8,168 nt of DNA from Coprothermobacter sp. (lineage in GTDB: Bacteria; Coprothermobacterota; Coprothermobacteria; Coprothermobacterales; Coprothermobacteraceae): the NCBI GenBank assembly GCA_003476705.1, contig DMVM01000091.1, positions 1 to 8,168 on the forward strand. The letters run 5' to 3'. Each line of letters starts with the position of its first letter. Position 1 is the stretch's first letter. The notes below the pieces were generated by a model. The model worked only from the letters and a program-made list of their open reading frames with translations, was not told where the DNA came from and did not search any database. The translations under genes were made by a program, and so were the position numbers. Below, in pieces: positions 1 to 6,011 of the stretch.

Positions 1-260
1 ACATTAACCTCAGGCCTTATAGCTAAAGACTTTAGTATTTCTCTAACCTGCGAAACCATGTAATCCATTAAGGGGCATCCTGCAAAAGTCATAGTCATTT
101 TCACATTGACACTTTGGTCGGTTACTTCCAAGCCATAGATCAGGCCAAGATTAACCACATCAAAGCCAATTTCAGGATCTATGACTCCTTCTAGTGTCTC
201 AAGAACCTTCATTTCTTCTTCACTTTTAGCATCCTGTTTATATAATGGTTTAAACTCCAC
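1..260 (-). CDS. MIP18/DUF59 family Fe-S assembly protein (SufT-like), truncated by the window edge
   Basis: This is a partial gene reading leftward off the window; about 86 residues are visible. The translation has the DUF59/MIP18 hallmarks: DPEIGFDVVNLGLIYG at about residues 28-43, followed by the TMTFAGCPLMDYM motif with the conserved cysteine near residue 62. Members of this family (SufT, the PaaD-like proteins, eukaryotic MIP18) help mature or deliver iron-sulfur clusters in the cytoplasm. The family is usually 100-115 residues, so only a short C-terminal tail is missing. I chose the GTG at 260-258 because a strong ribosome-binding site, GGAGGTG (273-267), ends 6 bases before it. An in-frame ATG at 275 would add five residues but places that site inside the gene. 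The gene is divergent from mnmA and shares a dyad-containing promoter region with it. Family assignment is firm; the exact client protein is unknown. Confidence 0.85.
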   Translation of the reverse strand, partial: MEFKPLYKQDAKSEEEMKVLETLEGVIDPEIGFDVVNLGLIYGLEVTDQSVNVKMTMTFAGCPLMDYMVSQVREILKSLAIRPEVN

Positions 261-266
261 TACGTA

Positions 267-273
267 CACCTCC
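267..273 (-). promoter_or_regulatory. Ribosome-binding site of the DUF59 gene, decides the GTG start
   Basis: GGAGGTG on the minus strand, with eight bases between the GGAGG core and GTG at 260. This spacing is close to ideal and favours GTG 260 over the in-frame ATG at 275. Confidence 0.6.
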
Positions 274-279
274 ATGGTT

Positions 280-313
280 ATAATATACCCCCTCATAGGG
301 GGGTCCAGTACAA
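280..313 (-). promoter_or_regulatory. Candidate promoter of the DUF59 gene
   Basis: On the minus strand a TATATT (287-282) or TATTAT (285-280) box could serve as -10. The only -35-like hexamer is a weak TTGTAC at 313-308, with a 20-base spacer to TATATT. The C-run/G-run dyad lies entirely in that spacer. A long spacer filled by a dyad is the layout of promoters activated by MerR-family regulators, but the -35 match is poor, so this is a suggestion only. Transcription from here would start close to 275, leaving a very short leader. Confidence 0.35.
287..304. promoter_or_regulatory. Perfect 6-6-6 dyad ACCCCC-N6-GGGGGT, candidate operator
   Basis: ACCCCC (287-292), spacer TCATAG, GGGGGT (299-304) is an 18-base perfect inverted repeat between two divergent genes. 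An alternative register pairs CCCCCT with AGGGGG around CAT. C-run/G-run dyads of this kind are typical of operators bound by CsoR/RcnR-family regulators (copper, nickel/cobalt and persulfide sensors). The site overlaps the expected -35 position of mnmA and the promoter spacer of the DUF59 gene, so one protein could control both. No such regulator is encoded in the window, so the assignment rests on site shape alone. Confidence 0.5.
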
Positions 314-318
314 CATAG

Positions 319-324
319 TATAAT
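319..324 (+). promoter_or_regulatory. -10 box of mnmA (TATAAT)
   Basis: A perfect TATAAT ends ten bases before the mnmA ATG, so transcription should begin at about 331-335. No recognisable -35 exists 16-18 bases upstream; that position is occupied by the G-run of the dyad. This suggests either activator dependence or a regulator-blocked promoter. Confidence 0.55.
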
Positions 325-334
325 ATGTTCTACC

Positions 335-1378
335 ATGAAAATTGCAGTAGGACTATCAGGTGGCATCGATTCCACCGTAAGCTTGCTACGCCTCAAAGAA
401 GAAGGCCATCATGTGACAGCTGTTTTCTTAAATATGTTACCAGAGGGTGAATACCAGGAAAAAACCTGCTGCTCTGTGGACAGCCAGTTACTAGCCAAAC
501 GTGTCGCTATGAACCAAGGCGTTCCTTTTGAGGTCTGGGATCTAACGGAAACCTTCCAGAAACACGTAATTAACATATTTAAAGCCATGGTGAAAAAAGG
601 TCTTACCCCAAACCCTTGTGTATTCTGCAATCGCTGTGTAAAAATCGGCGCTTTTGTAGAACTGGCCATGCAAAAAGGTTTTGACGCCATTGCTACTGGT
701 CATTATGCTCGTCAAAGAGAGGGAAACCTTTACGAGGCCATAGACTCGTGGAAAGATCAATCCTATATGCTTGCACTTGTAGAAAAGCAGGTTTTGGCAA
801 AGGTCTTATTCCCATTAGGCGAGCTGACGCGGGAAGAAGTGATAAGCTACGCTCACTCACATGGGATAAAGCACGTCCCAAGAAGCAGCCAAGACATATG
901 CTTCATGCCTCGCGGAGGCATGGAACAATTCATCAAGCAGAATATCAGTGAAGTAACAAAGCCGGGGTCCATAATCTTTCGTGGTCACATCATAGGAGAA
1001 CACAGGGGTTACCCTTATTACACAGTGGGGCAACGACGTGGCTTAGGCGTTGCTCACAGAGAGCCGCTCTATGTAAAAAAGATAGATCCTATCAGTAACA
1101 CCGTCCACGTAGGAACGTCTGAAGAGCTCTTCTCTGAATATATGACCGTGGTAATGATGAATCAATTCTCTGCACTTACTCGGCAAGTTGAAATAAAAAT
1201 ACGATATCGAGCACATTCTGTACCGGCTTTCGTAGAACCGAGTAATGAACCCATCCTAAGCGTAAAATTCAGTCAACCAGTAAGGGCAATAACCCCTGGC
1301 CAGATTGCCGTGGCTTACAAGGGTGATAAAGTCCAATGGGCAGGTATCATATTGAATGCACGCACTACTAGAGAGTGA
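335..1378 (+). CDS. mnmA: tRNA-specific 2-thiouridylase MnmA
   Basis: MnmA adenylates U34 of tRNA-Lys, -Glu and -Gln with ATP and replaces the C2 oxygen with sulfur from a persulfide relay in the cytoplasm. The 347-residue product starts with the PP-loop ATP motif (SGGIDS, residues 8-13) and contains TPNPCVFCNRC (91-101), ATGHYAR (120-126), SQDICF (185-190) and YYTVGQRRGLGV (228-239), all diagnostic. Cys98 and Cys189 match the two catalytic cysteines of E. coli MnmA (C102 and C199). Cys95 and Cys101 flank Cys98 to give CxxCxxC, which is more cysteines than the E. coli enzyme has there. Length is slightly short of the usual 355-370. The ATG fits the family N-terminus but has no ribosome-binding site upstream, implying a leaderless message. 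It is followed directly by mnmG, which modifies the same base. Identity is secure. Confidence 0.97.
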   Translation: MKIAVGLSGGIDSTVSLLRLKEEGHHVTAVFLNMLPEGEYQEKTCCSVDSQLLAKRVAMNQGVPFEVWDLTETFQKHVINIFKAMVKKGLTPNPCVFCNRCVKIGAFVELAMQKGFDAIATGHYARQREGNLYEAIDSWKDQSYMLALVEKQVLAKVLFPLGELTREEVISYAHSHGIKHVPRSSQDICFMPRGGMEQFIKQNISEVTKPGSIIFRGHIIGEHRGYPYYTVGQRRGLGVAHREPLYVKKIDPISNTVHVGTSEELFSEYMTVVMMNQFSALTRQVEIKIRYRAHSVPAFVEPSNEPILSVKFSQPVRAITPGQIAVAYKGDKVQWAGIILNARTTRE

Positions 1379-1402
1379 AAGTTGGAGGGAGTAAAGAGTA
1401 CG

Positions 1403-3259
1403 ATGTCTTATGACGTGATTGTGGTGGGAGCAGGCCATGCAGGCTGTGAAGCTGCTTTCATAGCTGCAAAACTAGGCGCAAAAACTCTCTTAATAACGAG
1501 TTTCATTGATACAGTGGCACTTTTACCCTGCAATCCAGCTATTGGAGGTCCAGGCAAATCTCAGCTGGTCAGAGAAATAGACGCCTTGGGCGGGCTCATG
1601 GGTAGAGTAACAAACCGTTCTTACATTCAAGCGCGTGTACTAAACAAGAGCAAAGGACCCGCTGTCTGGGCTAACAGAGCACAAGTAGACAAATATCTTT
1701 ACCCCAGTGAAATGCTCAATAGGTTGAGTCAAGCAAAGAATTTGGAGCTCATGCAAGCCCACGTGAATGGCCTACTTTATGACCAAGATACTGTTTATGG
1801 TGTGAAAACGGAAGATGGACGCCACATAGAAGGAAAAACAGTTATTCTTACAACAGGGACCTTCTTAGAAGGCAGAATCTACATTTCAAGCTGGAGCAAA
1901 CCGGCAGGTAGATGGGGAGAATTTCCTGCCACAGGTATTTCGGAGGATCTTAAGAAACTTGGTTTCTCCGTGGCTAGATTTAACACTGGAACTACTCCAA
2001 GAATCGATGAGAAAACCATAAATTACTCAAAAGCTACCATACAGGAGAACGATCCAGGTATATCATTCTCATTCTGGGAAGAACCAAATCCTCCAGGTTA
2101 CAAGCCTGTATACATGGTAAGAACTAACGCCAGAACCATGGCTTTAGTAAGAGAGAACATAAACCTTACAGCCTCTCGTGCTAGCACCATGGTGCGTGTG
2201 GGACCACGCTACTGTCCTTCCATAGAAGAAAAAGCTGTTTGGTTTCCCGAGAAAACAGAACATCTCATTTTCCTTGAACCTGTGGGTTTGGGTACATCAG
2301 AGATATACCCAAATGGCCTAGCTATTTCTCTGCCTGTAGATATTCAGCAGAAGGTACTAAGGACAATTGAAGGTTTGGAAGAGGTAGAAATCATAAGACC
2401 AGGTTATACAGTTGATTACGACATGGTTTGGCCAATGCAGCTGAACATCACATTAGAGGCAAAACATGTGAAAAACTTATTCTTAGCTGGCCAGATAAAC
2501 GGCACCACAGGTTACGAGGAAGCAGCCGCCCAAGGCATTGTTGCTGGCATAAATGCTGCATTGAAGGCTTTAGGAGAGCCACCATTTACCATACTGCGTC
2601 ACGAAGGTTTTATTGGTACCCTTATTGATGAACTCACTACCAAAGAGCTGGCTGAGCCGTATCGGATGTTAACAAGCAGATCAGAATTTCGTATGATTCA
2701 CAGACAAGATAACGCCATATGGCGCCTTGCAGAAAAGGCACATTCTAGAGCCATTCTCACTCAAGCCGAATACTCAAAGGTCCGAGAAAGAAAGGCAAAA
2801 ATGGATGAAGTAGTCAATAAGCTGAAAGAAACTAGTGTCGCACCTACGTACTTCCCATTTTTAAAACAACCAATGAAAGCTGAAACCGTACTTAGAAGAC
2901 CCGAGGTTCATTTAGGTGATATGGAGCAGCTTATACCAGAAATTGCTGTATTGAGCGATGAGGAAAAACTCACCGTGGAAATAGAAGTTAAATACGAGGG
3001 CTATCTGCAGAAAGAGATGAGCTTACTAAACTCTATCAAGAAGCTCGAAAACCTGAACATACCGCAAGATTTTCAATACGACGGTTTGCCTATTAGCCGA
3101 GAGGCATTGGATGTCCTCAAAAAGACTAAGCCATCCACGTTGGGTCAGGCCTCCCGGCTAGCAGGCGTTCACATGAGCGATCTTGCAGTAATTTTATCTG
3201 CTCTTAAAAAACATTCAGACGGCACGCATAACACCAAGAGTAAGTCCTCTAACCAGTAA
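1403..3259 (+). CDS. mnmG: tRNA uridine-5-carboxymethylaminomethyl modification enzyme MnmG (GidA)
   Basis: MnmG, an FAD protein, works with the GTPase MnmE (not in the window) to install the cmnm5 group at C5 of wobble uridine. From the ATG at 1403 the product is 618 residues, close to the usual 620-630. Visible motifs are the FAD-binding GAGHAG (9-14), the catalytic-cysteine region PCNPAIGGPGKSQ (Cys43, matching E. coli C47), LNKSKGPAVWA (80-90), VGPRYCPSIE with Cys271 (E. coli C277), AGQINGTTGYEEAAAQG (362-378), TSRSEFR with DNA (424-438) and the C-terminal helical GQASRLAGV region. An in-frame TTG at 1382 would add seven residues. I prefer ATG because it matches the family start, although GGAGGG (1384-1389) is 13 bases upstream, longer than usual. 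It begins 24 bases after the mnmA stop, so the two are surely one operon. Its end overlaps the convergent tldE end by 11 bases. Confidence 0.96.
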   Translation: MSYDVIVVGAGHAGCEAAFIAAKLGAKTLLITSFIDTVALLPCNPAIGGPGKSQLVREIDALGGLMGRVTNRSYIQARVLNKSKGPAVWANRAQVDKYLYPSEMLNRLSQAKNLELMQAHVNGLLYDQDTVYGVKTEDGRHIEGKTVILTTGTFLEGRIYISSWSKPAGRWGEFPATGISEDLKKLGFSVARFNTGTTPRIDEKTINYSKATIQENDPGISFSFWEEPNPPGYKPVYMVRTNARTMALVRENINLTASRASTMVRVGPRYCPSIEEKAVWFPEKTEHLIFLEPVGLGTSEIYPNGLAISLPVDIQQKVLRTIEGLEEVEIIRPGYTVDYDMVWPMQLNITLEAKHVKNLFLAGQINGTTGYEEAAAQGIVAGINAALKALGEPPFTILRHEGFIGTLIDELTTKELAEPYRMLTSRSEFRMIHRQDNAIWRLAEKAHSRAILTQAEYSKVRERKAKMDEVVNKLKETSVAPTYFPFLKQPMKAETVLRRPEVHLGDMEQLIPEIAVLSDEEKLTVEIEVKYEGYLQKEMSLLNSIKKLENLNIPQDFQYDGLPISREALDVLKKTKPSTLGQASRLAGVHMSDLAVILSALKKHSDGTHNTKSKSSNQ

Positions 3260-4541
3260 CAGTTATACCATCCAGTGCCACCAATGGGCTTACTAGCCAC
3301 GTGCTAGAAGGTACCGCTTCTTCCTCGGGAGTAGCCGCTATGATATTATTAAGAACATCCCAAATGTTGCCACTTAGAGTAATACCGCTTAGAGGAACAC
3401 GTTCTGCTCCACTTACCAAAGTGCCATCAGCTCCTATGGAAAAAGCGCCACTTACAGCGTTTAATCCAGAATGTATGCCCTTCAAGGAAGTAACGAGCAA
3501 ATACTTATCCAACGAATCAAGAGATGGTAATCCCTGCACTTGCACGTGACAGATAAATGGAACATCGCTTGGTTGTGTTCGGAATGAAAACCGATGTCCA
3601 ACACCGGTAGGCTCTTTGCCGAACTCAGCAGCGGCAGCTAGGCCGTAGTAAGGCTCAACAAATGTACCATCTTTGAGTAAGAAAACAGGCTTAACGCTTA
3701 CACCTTCATGGTCGAAGAAATACTTACCAAGCACCTTTGGATGACTGTTTTCCAGTTTCAGGCTGAAATGCTCCGATAGGACTCGTTGCCCCACTTTTCC
3801 AGAAAAGTAACTCTTCTGCCTCTCCACGTTCTTGCCACCAAAGGAATCCAACAAAAACCCTAACAGATCAGCCCACTCCATGGAGTCAAAAACTACTGGT
3901 AAGCCCTTAAAACTCATACTTTTCCCATCCAGAGAACTGTAAGCGCGGTTCAACGAACGCAGAACTATTTCATTCAAGTCAAGGGTCTGAGGATCATTTG
4001 TTACAGAAAACCAATAGTTGGCGTTTTCACCTTCACCCGACACCACTGGCATGACCACGACCGAATAGCCACTCTCACTGGATGTCATATCTGCCCCCGC
4101 AGTGTTAACTAATTGCCAAGAAGAAGTTTCTATTCCAGCAGTGGCCTCGAATTTCTTAACGCCTTTAGAAAGAAAGATTTCGCTAATCGTTTCTAAGATT
4201 TCATTGAGATCCCTTTCCGACTTCGCAGATTCCTCTTGTTTCCCTTCGTTACGGGGTAATTCCACAGCTAAAGGCTCCCCAAGTTGTGAGGCTTGTTCAG
4301 CATAGTCAATAGTTTGCAGAACGCTCTCTTCATCGGTCTTGTTACCAAAGCTGAAACCTGTTCGCCCCTCTTTAAAAATTCTCACGCCGTATCCTGAAGT
4401 TTCCTTTGACGAAACCTCCTCCAAAAACACTTTTCCATCTAAGCAACCCATTCTAATAGTTTTGCTTGTGGAATGAGCGTAAAAGATGTCGCCATCACCC
4501 TTGTCTTTTGCTATGTAATCAATGTACTTTTTTAGCTCCAA
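3249..4541 (-). CDS. tldE: TldE/PmbA subunit of the TldD/TldE metallopeptidase
   Basis: The product (430 residues from TTG at 4541) is the non-catalytic partner that forms a heterodimer with TldD. In E. coli the pair removes leader peptides and degrades flexible peptides such as microcin B17 precursor and CcdA. It lacks HExxxH, as expected for TldE. The C-terminal half shows family features: KVLGKYFFDHEGV, TGVGHRFSF, a KGIHSGLNAVSGAFSIGADG stretch matching the family's glycine-rich TGDFSRGA-like segment, then ISGI/TLSGNIWDVLNNI and a terminal hydrophobic SPLVALDGITVTG. E. coli PmbA is 450 residues. A GTG at 4550 in frame would overlap tldD by eight bases, but its ribosome-binding site would abut the codon. 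AGGGGGTGA (4555-4547) is well placed for the TTG at 4541. It is translated directly after tldD, probably coupled, and converges on mnmG. Confidence 0.88.
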   Translation of the reverse strand: MELKKYIDYIAKDKGDGDIFYAHSTSKTIRMGCLDGKVFLEEVSSKETSGYGVRIFKEGRTGFSFGNKTDEESVLQTIDYAEQASQLGEPLAVELPRNEGKQEESAKSERDLNEILETISEIFLSKGVKKFEATAGIETSSWQLVNTAGADMTSSESGYSVVVMPVVSGEGENANYWFSVTNDPQTLDLNEIVLRSLNRAYSSLDGKSMSFKGLPVVFDSMEWADLLGFLLDSFGGKNVERQKSYFSGKVGQRVLSEHFSLKLENSHPKVLGKYFFDHEGVSVKPVFLLKDGTFVEPYYGLAAAAEFGKEPTGVGHRFSFRTQPSDVPFICHVQVQGLPSLDSLDKYLLVTSLKGIHSGLNAVSGAFSIGADGTLVSGAERVPLSGITLSGNIWDVLNNIIAATPEEEAVPSSTWLVSPLVALDGITVTG

Positions 4542-4542
4542 A

Positions 4543-5928
4543 CTACTCACCCCCTATGAGAATGCGAGAAACCATAACGTAGGGTTCTCCAATTCCAGCT
4601 GGAACCGATTGCCCTTCCTTACCGCACATACCGGGCATGAAATCCATGTCTTCCTCACCGCTGACTGCCTCAATGTTTTCCAATATGGTTAAACCGTTGC
4701 CAACCATGCTCACATCCTTGATAGGCGACGTAACTTTGCCATCTTCAATAAGATAACCTTCAGTAACACCGAAGATGAAGTTACCAGTAACTGGGTCCAC
4801 TTGACCTCCACCAAATTTCAAGGCGAGCAAGCCCTTTTTAATAGAGGTAAGCATGTCTTCGAATGTGTCTTTTCCAGGCTTAATGAAAGTGTTCCTCATC
4901 CGCGGGTAAGGAATGTATTCATAACCTTCACGACGACCGTTAGCAGTATGGGGAAAACCAGTAAGCAAGTGCTCCAAGTAGTCACTCATGTAGGAAACCA
5001 AAATGCCATCTTTTATTAAAACAGTTTCCTGATTGGGAAATCCCTCATCATCGAAGGCATTGGAACCCCATTCGTCAGGTACTATACCTGAATCAATCAG
5101 TGTTACTTTAGGACTTGCCAAGCGCTCACCTAGTTTTCCTCGCATGACCGAAACTTGTTTTCTTATGCCGTCAGCTTCTAGACTGTGTCCAATAGCCTCA
5201 TGGAATATGACGCCCCCGAATCCGGGGCCCAATATGACAGGAAGCTCCCCGCTGGGAGCAGTAACAGCACTTAGTTTAGAAACAGCTACCTTAGCAGCAT
5301 TTGCCGCTAAGGACTCAGGAGGATAATGGTCGAGTAGCTCTAAACCCCCTATTTTGCCCTGGTTGTCAGAGCCAACTTCCACAGCAGTTCCATCACTGGC
5401 GTAGACAAGGCAAAAAGCTCTAGTACGACTACGCTCTTCCTCAGCAAAGTTGCCCAAACTGTTAAGTATTTGCACACGGGAAACTTCTTGATTAATGTAA
5501 GAAGTAACTTGAACTACCTTTGGATCGTAGTTTCTTGCACATTCGTCAGCGGCTTTCAAATAATCGGCAACTTCACCAAGTTCTTGCCATGGGGTCCACG
5601 GATTCTTCTTTAGCGGTGGCTCAACCGTCTTTATGGTAAATACTTTACCCGGTTCTGCAACTGTATGCTTCACGCTACTTTTAAGTTCTCTCGCTGCATT
5701 AAACATGCCCTCCAACGTCGGATTATCTACCACGGAGAAATAAGTCGCCCCGTTGACAATAACCCTTAAACTGGCACCGAATACAGTGCCTGCAGATGGT
5801 CTTTCCAACTTTTGGCTTTCTAAAACTAAGGACTTGTTACTTCTTTCCTCTATAAAAATGTCAAAAAAATCAGGGGTTATATCTGATAACTCCTGGGCTA
5901 CCTTCTGCAAGTCATCCTTAGCAAACAA
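4543..5928 (-). CDS. tldD: TldD catalytic subunit of the TldD/TldE metallopeptidase
   Basis: TldD is the zinc-bearing subunit of the cytoplasmic TldD/TldE peptidase. The 461-residue product (E. coli 481) has the metal motif HEAIGH at residues 243-248 in a GVIFHEAIGHSLEADG context. It also has Cys435 in PGMCGKEGQSVPAG, matching the third zinc ligand of E. coli TldD (C454). Other family landmarks are VTLIDSG (275-281), DDEGFPNQETVLIKDG (293-308), NGRREGY (330-336) and GGGQVDPVTGNF (373-384). The start is TTG at 5928, supported by the excellent GGAGGTG five bases upstream. No better ATG fits, since the next methionine is far inside the domain. tldE follows with a one-base gap. The gene is divergent from the 3D-domain gene. 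No RiPP precursor or toxin-antitoxin gene lies nearby, so the substrate is not indicated; a general peptidase role is the cautious reading. Confidence 0.94.
   Translation of the reverse strand: MFAKDDLQKVAQELSDITPDFFDIFIEERSNKSLVLESQKLERPSAGTVFGASLRVIVNGATYFSVVDNPTLEGMFNAARELKSSVKHTVAEPGKVFTIKTVEPPLKKNPWTPWQELGEVADYLKAADECARNYDPKVVQVTSYINQEVSRVQILNSLGNFAEEERSRTRAFCLVYASDGTAVEVGSDNQGKIGGLELLDHYPPESLAANAAKVAVSKLSAVTAPSGELPVILGPGFGGVIFHEAIGHSLEADGIRKQVSVMRGKLGERLASPKVTLIDSGIVPDEWGSNAFDDEGFPNQETVLIKDGILVSYMSDYLEHLLTGFPHTANGRREGYEYIPYPRMRNTFIKPGKDTFEDMLTSIKKGLLALKFGGGQVDPVTGNFIFGVTEGYLIEDGKVTSPIKDVSMVGNGLTILENIEAVSGEEDMDFMPGMCGKEGQSVPAGIGEPYVMVSRILIGGE
4547..4555 (-). promoter_or_regulatory. Ribosome-binding site of tldE, decides a TTG start
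   Basis: AGGGGGTGA on the minus strand matches the full anti-Shine-Dalgarno complement AGGAGGTGA at eight of nine positions and ends five bases before TTG 4541. It includes the GTG at 4550-4548 that a longest-reading annotation would call the start. The tldD stop TAG (4545-4543) lies in the spacer, so terminating ribosomes could reinitiate on tldE. Confidence 0.6.
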
Positions 5929-5933
5929 GGTAC

Positions 5934-5940
5934 CACCTCC
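5934..5940 (-). promoter_or_regulatory. Ribosome-binding site of tldD, supports TTG start
   Basis: GGAGGTG on the minus strand, five bases before TTG 5928. The strength of the site compensates for the rare start codon and fixes the N-terminus. Confidence 0.7.
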
Positions 5941-5943
5941 CTA

Positions 5944-5962
5944 TATGCTATAATGTAGCATA
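5944..5962. promoter_or_regulatory. 19-base dyad TATGCTA-N5-TAGCATA, candidate operator
   Basis: Seven-base perfect inverted arms, TATGCTA (5944-5950) and TAGCATA (5956-5962), surround TAATG. The dyad covers the best -10 candidates on both strands (TATAAT at 5949-5954 plus; CATTAT minus) in the gap between two divergent operons. A protein bound here would block or regulate both. The regulator cannot be named from the sequence. Confidence 0.45.
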
Positions 5963-5979
5963 ACATTTTCTTATACAAT
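5949..5979 (+). promoter_or_regulatory. Candidate -10 elements of the 3D-protein/rsmA operon
   Basis: Two -10-like hexamers read rightward: TATAAT (5949-5954) and TACAAT (5974-5979). Neither has a good -35 at 16-18 bases. The first would give a leader of about 50 bases, the second about 25. A ribosome-binding site GAGGTG (5998-6003) lies eight bases before the ATG at 6012. Confidence 0.4.
5950..5978 (-). promoter_or_regulatory. Candidate promoter of tldD-tldE
   Basis: On the minus strand TTGTAT (5978-5973) and CATTAT (5955-5950) are separated by 17 bases. The -35 matches three of six and the -10 four of six consensus positions. The predicted start near 5943 would give a leader of about 15 bases, just including the ribosome-binding site. 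The -10 lies inside the 19-base dyad. Confidence 0.4.
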
Positions 5980-6011
5980 TTAAATCCTGCAAATTGTGAG
6001 GTGGATCGGTT

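Noticed and set aside
409..690. 93-residue open frame opposite mnmA
   Set aside because: It is antisense to a well-conserved gene, has no ribosome-binding site or recognisable domain, and fits a shadow frame.
1382..1402. TTG 1382 as the mnmG start
   Set aside because: The seven extra residues have no family counterpart and its upstream ribosome-binding match is weaker; kept only as an alternative.
3293..3307. CTAGC-CACGT-GCTAG palindrome just past the mnmG end
   Set aside because: Five-base arms and no following T-run; explained by tldE codons, so not called a terminator.
5033..5326. 97-residue open frame opposite tldD
   Set aside because: It lies entirely antisense to the conserved HEAIGH region; its low-complexity proline/serine composition is typical of a shadow frame.
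4543..5928. TldD/TldE as part of a peptide-antibiotic (RiPP) maturation cluster
   Set aside because: No precursor peptide, cyclase, transporter or immunity gene is nearby; neighbours are housekeeping genes.
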